Assembly: GCA_038087015.1 (NCBI GenBank)
Contig: JASBNA010000103.1
Location: forward strand, 1-64,000
From: Cerrena zonata
Taxonomy: Eukaryota; Basidiomycota; Agaricomycetes; Polyporales; Cerrenaceae
Length of the DNA: 64,000 bases
Direction: 5' to 3'
Position numbers and translations under genes: made by a program
Shown: positions 46,659-59,889 of the stretch, piece by piece
Layout: each line of letters starts with the position of its first letter
Numbering within the stretch: the stretch's first letter is position 1
The notes under the pieces: generated by a model
The model's database searches: none
The model's input: the letters and a program-made list of their open reading frames with translations, nothing else
What the model was told of the DNA's origin: nothing

Positions 46659-49600
46659 GCCGTGTGATCAGTGTGTGTAGTAATCGTAGGAATTGCGACC
46701 ATAGCACTCCCGTATATATGTCAATCTTGGAGGTAGTCATCTGAGTGGTCACGTTGAGCCTAAAGTCACCGTGAGTTCGAATGACGTTATGGAACATTTC
46801 TCAAGTGATTTTATTAGGGGCTATCACGGAGTCTGCTTTGCATGTAGCTCCTGAAAGACTTGAACTCTGTCATCACTTGTACATGATCAAAAGGAAAACC
46901 ACACACTCCTTCACGGTCCTATAAATCAGGGTCTCGACGACTCGGATGAGTTCAAGTTGTCAATTCTGATGTAAATCATTGAGTAAATATGAGCATAGAA
47001 GAGATAGTTAAGAGTACATTTCGTTTAGAAGTCTGTGCTGTAGCAGGTGGCGAAAAATCTCAAGAAACATGATCATGATGGTCGGTATGAAAGGAGGAGC
47101 CTGAGGGCGCCAATTGTGTGACAGTCAACTTGAGCGACAGTACTATAGCAGTTTCAGTATGTTTGGTCTGAGGATATCGACAATATTACTGAATGGCCAC
47201 CATGCCCTGATATAAGTAGATGTGTTCGGCAGAGGATCCGACGAAACCACTAATAAAATATATCCCGTGCTTCGGTAGCTTCATTGTTTGAATAACTTGA
47301 AGTCTTATGGACTGAGATGCTCACCGGCCACTAGTATTGGTTACCACTATATTACTATACGAAACTGTCCTCCTCATATCTTTTGAGCACTCTCCGGAGA
47401 TAACTTGATGTTCAAGCTATGTAGCAAGATAGACCGAGCGGAGTTTCGGGGCTTCAAACCGGTTTCCCCTATCCAGAAGCCCGACCCTATGTCTCACTAG
47501 GCTTTCTATAACCGCCACGATGACAGTGACCCCGACCCTTAATAGCATAGATCTAGTACCTATACGCCATGCGTTCAATTTCAATGATCACTGTAATCAC
47601 CAATCTGACACTACAGAGGCGCGTCACACCGCATGAGGAAGACAAGGTTGTCGCTGTACCATCACCCTCCTACAACGCCATTTATTTTCGGGGTCGGTTT
47701 ATGGCTATGATTATCCTCCTCTCAATGCTTCCTCTAAGGCCTCCAATACTTCGCCGTTCGCAAACCCCTCCACTAGGCGCTACAAAATTTTGCAAATCCA
47801 TGGAGTTCGATAACTACCACCTTTTAGACCCCTCCGATGTCCACGTCACTGGATGCAATTGGTGTTTCTACAGTACATTGGGCGCTCAGGTACTGGTCCC
47901 GAAAACTGTATTGATTGAAAAAAGGCAGGTATCACCGTCACTTTGTGGGCAAGGATACTCAAGTGCTCCTTGCCGTACCTTGGCTCAAGTCCGCATCCAC
48001 TATCCATTCAAAGGCGCTGTACGCACTCAAGAACCTATCTTTCCCCACGACACGAACCTAATACAACTCCTTAAGTATATCTATCCGGAGTAGGACCTGT
48101 CGATGCTGGTCTCTCAAGGTTATAACATTTGTTACTCAACATTCTCCCGTATACTACTTGAATGTATTTTTGACTGCATCCTGATTTTTGATGTCAACAG
48201 ACTACCCAATCCTCCAAGCTGACTCTGCTCGCTCATTGGGTTCTGAATCGAACCTCCCACTTGGACACTGGTAGTATATCGTTTCGTCTACTAATCGTTG
48301 CATTGAATTATCTAACCCCGGACGACCATGCTTTGAAATGGCAAGACATCTACGCAGAAGGGATCCGTCACCTGAATTCTTAACCTCGCAAAGCTCGTTC
48401 GCTATTCCGAACGTTACCCCATTACTTCTGTGGGTATAAACGCGGCTAACGATGATCCATCCTTTACAGCCCACTTAGTGCAGCCGGTGACTTTACCCTT
48501 CTGCACGTCACCGGATACTCTGAATGTCTACTTTGTAGTTCTAGATCACATCTATAGACAATATTTCCCAAAGTCGAGAGCGGAGATCGCGTGTATTCGC
48601 CCATCTTCTCTGAGTCGGAGTCTTTCTGTTTAATATGCGTCGATGATTGCATAGGCATCTAATGTTCTTGTCTATATACATTTCCTTCTGATCTGTATTG
48701 ACCATGTCACATGGACGACCGTTCTAAAAGGCTTTTACTTAGCGATTTCTTCTGTGCTATTCTGCTATCACAGATTTTGTCGGGCCGGGTGAGTGATCTC
48801 TCATTAGGATGCATGTTTCTGATACCCTGAATATTGTAGATGACCTGCTGATCTATTGTTGACGCTACGCAATACAATATTTGCCTACGGCAAGTGAACT
48901 ATCTCACATTCTATCCAGCCCAACTCCGGCGTTTTTATTTTGACTCGGCTGACCGAGTGGCCTATCTCTAGTTTACTGACATCGTATCGCCGACCTAGGC
49001 ATCTATTCCCCGTCGCTCGGTCATTGTGCGATGCTCCGTGTACTCACCGGAGGTCTTACATGCATCGTTTGCTGGTCTAGACATGCAATTCGGCGTACAT
49101 AGACAGAGTTCATCCTGGGGTATGTTCATCAGACGTCGCGCCACTGCCACGTCTATAAAAACTTCGGGACCTTTCAATATGGTTGAATCCTACTCGCGTT
49201 TGGATTGAATTGACTCGCTTCAATAACAAACCGAGTGGCCGACTTTCCTCTCAGACACACGATCATCATGCACTATATCTGCCTGAGCCAGGCCGTATCG
49301 TCTACTTTCATGTTACGTCAATCCTCATGAGGCATCCTGGGAGAATTCATGTCGAACTGTTCACGGGATGACGACTACTCACCATCGAGTCAGCTGCTAC
49401 ACCCACTTCGACAGGGATTTTCTCACAAGCGGTACAATTAGGTAGGATACTGTTAACAAGCTTAACCTGTTTGGTGTTACATTCTCACTACTGTGCGTTC
49501 GATATCGGTGGAGGTTTGTTTGCACAGTTCGACGTTGACGCTCCTCCCATGATCCTGGGAGCCGTAGAACGTGATGGTGGCATACACTCCCCATCCAATC

Positions 49601-51137
49601 CCTTCGCTAGAAATGTGCTCGGCGTGTCCATGTTTGAACGTCGAAATTGTAGAGCTTAAATCTCGTGATACCGGCCATCTCCCTTCTATGAGTGCTTGAA
49701 GTTAGTACGCAGCATTTCAAAGTTTATCGTCCCATTCATTCGCTATTTCCTTACCGCACGTAGCTTCCCTTCGGCGCCATACGGTCTTTAGAACGAGGAC
49801 ACGTATCCCACTCTTCACCCTTCTTCTGTCTTCCCCTCATTGTAGCTCCGATGTTCAACGGTAACCTACCACCTCCTACCACCAACTGAACCTATTTTAA
49901 CATCGGCATCCGGTGAATGCTGTCACTTACTTGAACCTTCTTTATGGGCGATGAGACATGGTGCCTAGTCGGTGTTAATAATCCATATCATTCGGCAAGT
50001 TCTTTCGTCCACAACACCGTAGAATCTTAGTTCTTCGTGACACGACCATGTCAGTGCGTTGTGGGTGGTATAACGCGGTCCGTCTGATCCGCAAAGCTGG
50101 GGTACAACTGTCGACCCTCTCTACGGAACGGTATCTTCGAAAGGAGCACCGTTGCTGATATGGTTTAGTTGTGTCTCCTTGTGTCTTCCAGTTGCAACGC
50201 CTGCTTTCATTAAAATGTTTGCACGGTCCGGGCCTTAAGCTTCAAGCCCTCAATCCATAAGCACCGATTACCTAGCACAATCTTGATGAAGGGCCGTAGC
50301 AGTGAACTCCATTGTATGAGAAATGGTCACGCAGCACCCTTGCATTCTTTCAGCTGCTCCCGGAGATCCGTCAATTTACGTGGGTAGATACCGAGTCGAT
50401 CTCAATGGGCGAGGAGCAGTGCAAATTATGATAGGCTGCACGCTGCTACACCCTAAAGTCAGGTTCTTCATTTTTTCTTCTGCCGCGAGACCCGTGATTA
50501 TGGTTGTCCTTCTCTGACACAATAGTGATATCCGGTACAATAGAATGCATCTTGATAAAATGATTCAATCGCGTGTTCTTCGGGAATGTACAATGGGGAA
50601 TAAACATACGACGTGTTGCTGGATGTTTGAGTCCATTCTATGTCCTAGCATGACTACGCGTCGATCTCACGCAGAGCCACTTGTTTTGTGTTACCGATCC
50701 GAGCCACCGAACCGTCACAGCCAAATCTCTCGATACAAGGACCGAAGAGGAGTAAAATCATCTGAACGGTGGAGAAGCAATATTTAGAGAAGCTCTGCAC
50801 GAATTCGAAGATAGTCCGTAATAAGAGGGTTTCGAACTGATGACCTGTTCTGACATAAACCAGAATGTGCATGGGACTTTCAGATTCATAAAACGTTGGC
50901 AAAGACCAGAGCCTACATGACAGCTTGTCAGGCTCTCTAGGACCGGTGGGGCACTACCCATGGAGTGGGGTGCCTTCGAAGACAGGAACTGTGGAGTGTA
51001 CGGAGATAATCCAGCAGGGCCCAGTCCAAAAACGTTACGGTATATCACGATATTGAAAACACCCAAGACACAGGTTACGGAACACAGATCTTCTGTACAT
51101 CTAGAACTTCTTTGCCATCCCGATTTCATTCCTTCGT
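46659..51137. other. Long intergenic region, no gene supported
   Basis: About 4.5 kb. The longest ORF (47569-48093, 174 codons, plus strand) has no recognised motif and no neighbouring exons. Other short ORFs at 48.4-50.5 kb look random. No terminal repeats or transposase pieces were recognised. Confidence 0.45.
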
Positions 51138-54100
51138 TTACCGGCCCATCCAGCCCTAACAGAAAAAGAAGTAATTAGCCAAAGAAATCTCAAATATCGA
51201 TGCAAATGACCGTGCTCGAGGCATAGGTCTGGAGCACGAATTCGTGCTGTAGAAACAAAAAAAAGTAATTTGATCACTCACACCATCGACAACCAACAAC
51301 TCGCCACAGACATACTGACTAGCAGGACTAGCTAAAAAGACGACAGGTCCAGCAAAGTCTTTCGGATCGCCCCATCGCCCGGCTGGGATACGTTCGGAGA
51401 TCTGACGGAGGCGTGTAGGGTCCTTTAACAACTTTTCATTCCTATTGGCGGGGGGGGGATTCAAATCCAATTAATGAGCGTGTGTCACTCGAGAGAGTTT
51501 GAGATGGAACGGGGAGGACGTACATATCAGTGGCAATGTAACCCGGGACGATCCCATTCACTTGGACGTTATCTTTACTCCATTCGTTGCTCAACGCTTT
51601 GGTGAGTTGCCCCAAAGCGCCTTTTGCAGACGCGTAGGCTGGTACGGTGAGACCTCCCTATCAGAAGCAAGCCGGAAGGAAGGAGAATTAGCGTCCAGCC
51701 GGGTGTAGATGGAAACTCGAAGGATAAACTTGGCAATGGGGATTCTCAAAACGAGGCTCTGAGAAGCTCCAACAGTCCAAGGAAAGAAGGAAGAGATGTA
51801 CAGAACTCCTGCTGTGCATGCACAGCAGATGAAAGGTAAACCGATGTATGCAAAAAGCACCGGTCCAAGGGAGGTTTGTGGTTATCGTTCGAGACTAGAA
51901 ATCTAGTCACCGAAAGGGTTCAGAAGACACGGAGGCCTGGAACATATGAGGAACGGATAACACCAAGAAGAGGGGGGAAGCATGGCAACAGAGAGTTTGA
52001 ATCCGGAAAGACTGGAACCTTGCATCGCCTCTACACAAGAAGCGGCGAATGCTAAAAAAGTAGAAAGCAAAAATCCCAGTCTACACACGTTCGCAATTAC
52101 GAATAATGCCATACAAAATCCGACCACCGATTCCAAAAGAAAGTCCGAGAACAAGATACCGGTAGGTAACACCCCCTCGAAAAGAGAAGACGGAACCGGA
52201 GATGGAACCCAAGATAACATGATTAGCAGCACACAACCAACAAGATAGCAGGGATCTAGAAGCAAAGTCTCTCGGAACGTAAAACGATGTGCACCCCGGA
52301 AAGAAAGAAGTCATCTCTATTGAAGGCGGAAAGGGACTCGGAATCGATAAAGGTGGGAGGGACGGGACGTACCTGATAAGTCAACAAGGAACAGAAATTG
52401 ATGATCTTCCCTCTCCGACGAGGAACCATATGTTTCCCGGCGGCTTGACAGAGAAGCCAGCATGCTTTGAGGTTAATGTCCAGGACCTATTTTGTGTGAG
52501 TACCGGGGGGAGCCATAGATAAAGGTATAGAGATCAGAGATAGAAGTAGGGGGAGGGGGGTGTAAAAAGGTGGATGAGAACCGGGGTGGTGGAGACGTCA
52601 TAGAGCAAATCGGGATATGGTGGGTGATGAGCAAGAAAATATACGGAGAGTGCGAAAAAATTCCGAACAATGGTCACCCAGGAGGAAAATCCGATCGTAT
52701 GAAGAAACGAGAGGAGACGATCAAAGCAAGCGATATCCGGGGATAATAAGATCAGAAAGAAAAACAACCCTCAACGCATTTGTCAGGTAGTTGAATATAG
52801 ACATACGGCGCAGCGCGATGAATGAATTGTTGTAATTCGGAAAAAGGGCCGAGAGAGGGTGCGTTGGAGAAGTCCAGGATAGACCGAGCCAGACAACACA
52901 TCAGGGTGACAACGTGTGCGCGGGAGATGTTCGAGAGCAATGTGGAGGTGGGGACGAGGAGACGCAATGGGGAAAAGGCACGTGTATGGGTAGGTGGGAA
53001 AAGTCAGAGAGAATCGGGAGGCATGGAAGCAATGGGGATGAGCGAACAGAGGGGAAAGGTATGACGGGGGAGGGAGGAGAATAGAAAGATGGAAAGAAGC
53101 AACAACGTGTTTGCGGAGACGGAAAGACAGACGGAGTAATAACACGCGGATCAGAATCAGAAAAGCGGGGATAAGAGGGAGGAGGAACAGAGATGGGTCG
53201 ATGTTCGCGTATACACCATGAGCGTACACGTAACGAAACATACGCACATCATTAACGGAAAGAACAAGAATACCGGGACGTAATTGAAAAAAACCAGGAG
53301 AAAGGAAAGAGATGGACAGATAGCACATTCGCGGCAGAAGTTGGATTGTCAGAAAAGAAAGGATCAACGCCACGCGGCGTCCAGTGTCGGGAGAATAGCA
53401 AATGCCAGAGACACGGATAGAACAATCCCAAAACGAGAGTGAGCGAGATAGGGAAAATAGTTTGAGTTTGTAGTCCGACGCATTCGCGGCGATATTCAGT
53501 TTCGGTAGTAAACCGACCGCAAGAAGTGTGAGCGAATGGGAATGAATACCGTTTGCGTCACCGATAGGTCGTCCGGAGTTTATCAGATTACGAGAAACGC
53601 GGGGAGAATGGATGTTGGATGTGTGAGAATGGGAATATGTGCGGGGAAATAGAGAGGGTTAGGAGGAAGGTTATTGAAGACCCAAGGGAAAGAGGTGTGT
53701 CGAAATAGGTAGGGGTGTAGGTAATAGAGAATTCCCGTTCGGGTCGGCATGCGTTGTATTCGTGTGTTCATGAGAAGGTTTTGAGGATCGGTATGTCGAG
53801 AGTATGTCATGAGATTATAGTTGTGGGAAGGACGTGGGTGATGGGTGTGGTGACGTCACGGCGGTTATTCGTAGATGAGCGAGTGGCGAAATGTTGAACG
53901 AGGTAGGGAAACATATGAGAAAGAAAGATCAACGTATCAGTCAGCGCTGTTTCTCAATAACGAAAGAAAAATCAAAAGTTGAACAAAATGGTAAGCAATA
54001 GAGATGAAGATAAGCATGATCATGACTCGTCAACCCAAAGCAACCAAACGACGCTCGCCTTCCGCATCAGGCAAAACCCCCCACCGACAATCCTCAACCC

Positions 54101-57100
54101 CGACAATTCAACGCAAACTGAACAAGACGGAAGGCCACCAACTCCGAACTCCCCTACCCAAAACTCTAAACACACACACCACCGGTATCGGTATAGGTAT
54201 AGAGCAAAAACTCGAAGGGCTCCCTATGTCCCTCATGTCCTTTAGGTTCTCATTTCCCCATACCCTTCGAGTCTGTTCTGTGACTCTATCTCCAGAACAC
54301 CAAACTCGCTCTGGAACTCTGGAACTCTGGAACACACCCACGAGAGCTCTCAAAGTCCTCCCATACAATGCAATGCAAAGAAAAAAAACGATGTCATAGA
54401 TACCATAAAGATAACCCTCCTACCCCTGATCTCCCTCGTACGAAAACGAGTAACCGTTTACGAGAGAGAGACACACACACAGGGTGGGTACACACAAGGC
54501 TAAAGGGCCTAGAACTCCGGCACCGGAAGTGTGTGAAAGAACTAGATAGCGCGATGCATAAAACAAGCAGCCAGCATTCTGAAGTGTAGGTGAGAAGTAC
54601 ATTGATGGGCAACAACGGTCGAGCCGAGGCCCATTATGACGACACCAGGAGGGCTTAAAAAAGAGATCATCAGAGGGCGAGGGCGGGATGGGACCGAACG
54701 AACGAAGAACCATCACGTATGGGTGTCGTTGACAGTACTGATCGTCCCTTTGCTTAAAGGAGCAAAAGGCGAAACACGTGTGAATGACAGGACGAATGGG
54801 AAGGGGCGGATGTAATGGCATCGTTCGTTCGTGTTGGATATTAATGGCCCCCTCCCCTTCCAAGATGACTTCGTTGTAGAAACCCCATGTAGGATGTTAG
54901 AGGTTATTAAAAACCACGAGTGATGGAGAAGGATGTGGAAGAAAGGACGTTCAAGGGGTAGGTTAGAAGATAGGGAAGATAGCGGTAATGTGGACGTCAT
55001 GAGAAGAAGAACGAGAAGAAAGGAACGGCTAGGACGTTCGAAATGCCCAAATGATGAGCGCAATGCTTAGTATAGGTGACAAGCAGGTCTGGGTGGGGGT
55101 TCGTGTACGTTATGTCCGCAGTATGGGTGTGTGCGCTCCCAAGTTGATGTGGGATTTCCTTCCAATAATCCCTCCATGATGAAGGAAGAGTGGAATGATA
55201 TGTTTTTCCACCCGACCCAAGATACACAACTAACCCATGGCCAGGAAAAGATCAAAAAACCATACACACGAAAGGACACAAGACCATCCTAGACCGGAAG
55301 TTACGGGACGCGGGGCCTTCCCTGCATCATCGCCCAAGAACAACCAGAAACATAGGAACGTGCACCAACAACCCATTTGATGATGATGGAAAATGGGAAT
55401 ATGATGATAAACCCATTCTTTCTGATGTGTGGGAGGAGGCGTCAAGATAAAAAAAAACCCAAACCACCTCCAGCGCGCCAACCTCGTTCTTTTTTGGACC
55501 GGAATAGAAATCCAGAGGGGGGGGGGAGTCATAGGGAAACCCAAAAGTCAATGACGAAGAGGGTCAGGAAACGTGACGAGGAGGTACTCCTTCCCCCTCA
55601 TCCTCTTCTGTGCATCTGAACTCAAGTTAGATTTGGATTTGGGATGAGTCTATGAGTGTATGCGTCTTCTCCTTCCATCGTAGGGAGTAGGGAGTAGATA
55701 GAGAGGATTGGTGCATGAGATGAATGGGAGGATGACGAACGAGGGTCCTCCCATCTCACCATCCTCACCACCCAAGATGCAAAGTTATCCCTTCGAGTGA
55801 CATAACCTCGGAAACCCACTTTCGGGTCTCAAGGAGCGGAAGTGTAGCAAGGGCGCAAAGAAAGAAGAGGAAGAAGAGGAAGAAGCGAAACCGGGCCAAG
55901 GAACCCATGAGAGAACCCACGAACGACCGAGCGAGGATCAAACCAAAGAGAAAAATGAACGGGTCAAAGAACGAACGGAGCTCTTTGACCCAGAACCACA
56001 TCATTGAACTGCGCAGAGATCCGAGATGGCGAATCGCGAATTCAATGGTGAGATGGATAGGGATAGATAGATGTGCACTAGCGCAATCGGGAAAGTAGGA
56101 TGGAGAGGGGTGAGGGACGAGAATGGTTAAGTCTCGGAGGATTTTGTGTTGGTGGGGGAATATATAAGAATGGAGTATGGAGATTGATGAGGGACGGTGA
56201 GGAGTTTGTTTGGAGTGTACGAGAGATTTGGAGAGGAACAAATGCCGAATAGCATTTTATCACTCAGGTGATGATGAACACTTATCAGTGGGAGAACAGA
56301 GAGATGAGAACGAAACCCACAAAAAAGAGTCAACCGGGAACAAAGGGAAGGAGACTCGTCAGAGCATGATGACGTCACACCCTCTCCTCCCCAGAAAACC
56401 CACTCCCAAAAACAAACAACCAAAAAACAAAAACACAAGAAAAAAAACACGCACATCATCCCAATCCGCCTCACCAAACTCCACAGCAGGCGCCCTCCTC
56501 TGAATCCCCGCACAATTCACCAACACATGGATCTCCCCGCCCATCACCTCGAGTGCTTTGTCGAACAGCACTTTGACGGAGGGGATGTCCCCGATGTCGC
56601 ATTCCACTATCTTTACTTTCTGTTTGGTGTCGTTCTCATTCTCATTTGTGGAGGGAGAGGAGGAGGGAGAGGGAGAGAAGGAGGGGGAGGGGGAGAAGGA
56701 AGGGAGAGAGGAGATGGTGTTAAAGGTATCGAGGTTGGACGAGTTGGGACGTTGGACGAGACAGATGTTTGCGCCTGCTTCGGCGAGAGCTATAGCGCAT
56801 GCTGCTCCGATACCTAGAGATAGAGAAGGATGAGAGATGATTTAGGTGTGAGGGAAAGATAGGGGTGGGGATGGTGATGTTTGGTGGGGAATGGAAAGCA
56901 ACAGAAAACAGAAAACAGAACAGAGGGCGCAGAAATGGAAGGGAACCAGAAATACGAAATACCGAATACCGAAAAAGGTCAAATTGGTATTAGTATTTGA
57001 CCTATAATTATACGACCAGTTTTTTGCGTAAAACCACGATCGCCTACCACCCAGACAATCAAACGATCAAACATCTCAACAATCGAACTTCGATGTGCTC

Positions 57101-57616
57101 CGGCTTACTCAGAACACGTAGGAAAAACGACAGCGAATTCGAAGAATAAGGGACGCAAAGCAGAACTCCCTCGAATCCCCGCCCGTTCTAAATTCCTCTG
57201 TTCTCCGGGCTGTCGGAGAACGTAGGTGTGAACGGTAAGCAAAACCGGCATTGGAGTTATAGTTTACTTTGGCTTTTACACGTTCAAGTTCACATACACC
57301 TTATCTGTGTGTATGTGCTGTATGCAAAGTGGAGTCTCCTGACACGGGGAGTCAAACGAAATCGGCAAGCAATGAGTAAGGGGGAACGTAGATAGCGAAC
57401 ATAAAGCGGAGATGATGAGGAAGACCATGCCCCCTCGAGACGCGCGCGCAAAAAAACACGACAGGTAAGGGTCGGAAGTTTGTGGAGAGAACAGAAAGAC
57501 AGGAAGGAGGGTACGTTACCTCTGGTAGCGCCTGTGATCAGGACGTTCTGACCGAGTAGGGAGAAGAGTTGAGGGGAAGGGAGAGCAGGGGTCGGATCCA
57601 TCGCTATGCTGGCCAT
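51138..57616 (-). CDS. KduD-like short-chain dehydrogenase with giant introns
   Basis: Minus-strand exons 57616-57520, 56813-56455, 52486-52373, 51657-51524, 51441-51282 and 51155-51138 join in frame to 293 residues. The NAD-binding loop is TGATRGIGAA (split by intron 1). [11 protein letters not shown], the catalytic Ser in [11 protein letters not shown] and the YxxxK site in [10 protein letters not shown] follow. The C-terminus, VVDGG then WMGR, is that of 2-deoxy-D-gluconate 3-dehydrogenase (KduD), which acts on ketodeoxy-sugars from uronic-acid breakdown. A Ser/Pro-rich insert of about 35 residues sits before [11 protein letters not shown] and makes the protein longer than the usual 250. 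Introns are 706, 3,968, 715, 82 and 126 bp. Phases match at every junction, so the gene may be functional. Substrate inferred from family only. Confidence 0.88.
52487..56454. other. Contents of the 4-kb intron of the KduD-like gene
   Basis: The plus strand is purine-rich from about 52.5 to 53.9 kb, then more A/C-rich. Short low-complexity runs occur, such as a G run near 55517-55525 and several A-rich patches. ORFs on both strands read as low-complexity Ser/Leu/Phe or Lys/Arg sequence without motifs. I saw no transposase, reverse transcriptase or long terminal repeat. Confidence 0.5.
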
Positions 57617-58532
57617 CGTTCAATTCGCAAATGGACAAATTGAGAGTCAAAAAAGAGAAGAGGCAAACGGGGAAGTCGAAGAGGCAGTTAGGGCTGCGTC
57701 GGTCGGGTACTTGAGCAGTCTGAGGACCGAAGCTGGAAGAGTGTTAAGTATTAAGCGAGACGGTGAGTACGGTCCCGAGGACAGAGTAATGCGGAAGAGT
57801 GGGCCGGGGAATGGTGTGGTAGGAACATTGTGTTGGAAGTGGTTTTTATGAATGCACCATTTGCAGGAATACACAAGGAACTTGGTGTGAGCACGGAATG
57901 GGTGGCAAGGACGCGACAGAAAGTGGTAGCCGAGGTCAATTAGGACGAGAGGGAAAAGAATTCGGTAAAGAGGCTACCCCAGATCGGGTATTTCCCCGGA
58001 ATCGGAAGTTCGGCGCGAGAGTCGAACTCTGGACCTCTCTCTGGTAATTTACACGACCCCTAAGGTGGTTGGGGAGAGAAAAGGAGAATGACAGCTCCGC
58101 CTCTCAGTTTGGGACGGACGGGAGGAGGACACCGCTGCGTCCGAGTGCGTGAGAGGGCGTTCTGGGTCATAGAGTTCAGCGCAGGAGAGAGGCAGCTTCA
58201 GTGAATGGGGTCTGCAGGTGGTCACGTAGAGGACAAGCGTTGGCTGCATCTGGCGATGGGGATCTGGCTGGAGAGAGCCGTGGGCGTGTGTTCTCAATCT
58301 GCGGCACCCCGGCCCTGCGAAGCGAGCCTGCTTACCTCATCCAAGGGCGATCTCACTCTCTATAGCTTGACGGCGGATCGGACCGAATGGGGGACGAAGT
58401 GCAAAGAGTGTTCCCTCTTCCTTCCACACTCACGAGACTCTCTCCCGCCATTTTCCCTGCTATAAAGTAACCCCTCCTCAATCTCATCCATGCCTCATCC
58501 CGACCCCACCCTCCTCAACCACACATCCCACA
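57617..58532. promoter_or_regulatory. Divergent promoter region between KduD-like and MDR genes
   Basis: The two ATGs face away from each other 916 bp apart. A TATAAA at 58461-58466, 67 bp before the plus-strand ATG, probably serves the MDR gene. No clear TATA box was found on the minus side. The shared region could co-regulate two sugar oxidoreductases. Confidence 0.5.
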
Positions 58533-59889
58533 ATGAGCCCAATCGCACTCCCCACACAGCACGCTGCCGTCCTCCACGGCCCCAAAGACCTCCGCTACGA
58601 ACCCCGTACTCTCTGGCCCCCACAGCAGGGTCATGTCCAGGTCCAAATAGTCGCAACTGGCCTCTGTGGTAGTGACCGTAAGTAACTGCTTCTCTCACAT
58701 GCACACACCTGAACCCAAACCAACACCACCCACACAGTCCACTACTACATGCACGGACGCAACGGTGACTTTGCCCTCCAAGCACCCCTCGTCCTCGGTC
58801 ATGAATCAGCCGGTGTCGTGACAGCCGTAGGACCCGGTGTAAAGAACTTTGTCGTCGGCCAACGCGTCGCCATCGAAGCTGGTATCATGTGTCGTGATTG
58901 CTCGTATTGCAAGCGCGGCCGTTATAACCTCTGCAAAAACATGCGCTTCGCCTCCTCCGCCAAAACGTTCCCTCATTTAGATGGGACACTCCAGGATAGG
59001 ATGAACCACCCTGCCCATGTCGTACACCCGTGAGCACCCTTTTCCTTCTTACCCATTTCAAGCAAAACCCATCATAACTCAATTTCAAATTTCGTGTATG
59101 AATAAAACAGACTACCAGATAACTGCACATTCGACCAAGCAGCCCTCGCCGAACCCCTCTCCGTCCTCCTCCACGCATCCCACCGCGGAGCCTTCTCCCC
59201 CTCCTCACCCCCCCAAACCGTGCTCGTCTTCGGCGTAGGCGCAATCGGTCTCCTCGCCTGTGCCCTCGCAAAATCATACGGTGCAACCCGAGTGTGCGCT
59301 ATCGACATCAACCAAGCACGGTTAGATTTCGCGAAACGTGAAGGGTTCGCACAGGAGGTGTTTTGTTTGCCTGGAGGTGATCGGGCAAAGACGACGGAGG
59401 AGGCGTTGAAGAGGGCGAAGGAGAATGTGGGGGCGGCGTTGATTGCTTTTGGAGAGCAGGATGGGTTTGATTTGGTTTTTGAGTGTACGGGTGCGGAACC
59501 GTGTATCCAGATGTCGATACATGTGCGTCTCCTCTCCCCTCCCTCCCCTCCTCCTTCCTTCTCAAAAACTAAAACTAATCATTCGATTCTAACTCACAGG
59601 GCGCGATAACCGGCGGCAAAGTCCTCCTCGTAGGCATGGGCTCCAGAACGTCACACTCCCCCTAAGCGCAGCAGCTCTCCGAGAAGTAGACATCCAAGGC
59701 TCCTTCCGATACGCCAACACCTACCCAACAGCTCTCCAACTACTCGGAGAGGGGAAGTTGGACGGGATCGAGAAGATTATCACTCATCGGTTCCCGTTGG
59801 AGGAGAGCAAGCGGGCGTTCGAGTTGCTTGCGAAGGGGAGAGATGAGGAGGGGAGGATGGTGTTGAAGGTGATGATTGGGGAGTGTTGA
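58533..59889 (+). pseudogene. Xylitol/sorbitol-type zinc dehydrogenase with a frameshift
   Basis: Exons 58533-58677, 58738-59029, 59111-59522 and 59600-59889. The medium-chain dehydrogenase hallmarks are present: catalytic Cys in GLCGSD, GHESAGVV, the four-Cys structural zinc loop (MCRDCSYCKRGRYNLC), AEPLSV, and the NAD fold VLVFGVGAIGLLACALA. This is the polyol dehydrogenase group (D-xylulose reductase/L-iditol dehydrogenase), which oxidises xylitol or sorbitol with NAD+. In the last exon, after VLLVGMG, the frame runs into TAA at 59663. The continuing homologous sequence (LSAAALREVDIQGSFRYANT to the TGA at 59887-59889) is in another frame, consistent with one lost base near 59639-59645. Either the allele is broken or the sequence has an error. 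Confidence 0.85.

Noticed and set aside
47569..48093. 174-codon ORF in the 46.7-51.1 kb gap
   Set aside because: No family motif, no adjoining exons and ordinary random-looking composition; left as unsupported.
52783..53373. Minus-strand ORF of 196 codons in the giant intron
   Set aside because: Composition-driven Ser/Leu/Phe sequence with no domain, starting and ending without gene-like context.
57990..58060. Possible tRNA on the minus strand (GAGTTCGACTCTC T-loop-like)
   Set aside because: The T-stem is only partly paired, and no D-arm, anticodon arm or matching acceptor stem could be built.
57804..58312. CreA/Mig1-type sites (SYGGRG) in the divergent promoter
   Set aside because: About four matches in some 900 bp is close to chance for such a loose motif.
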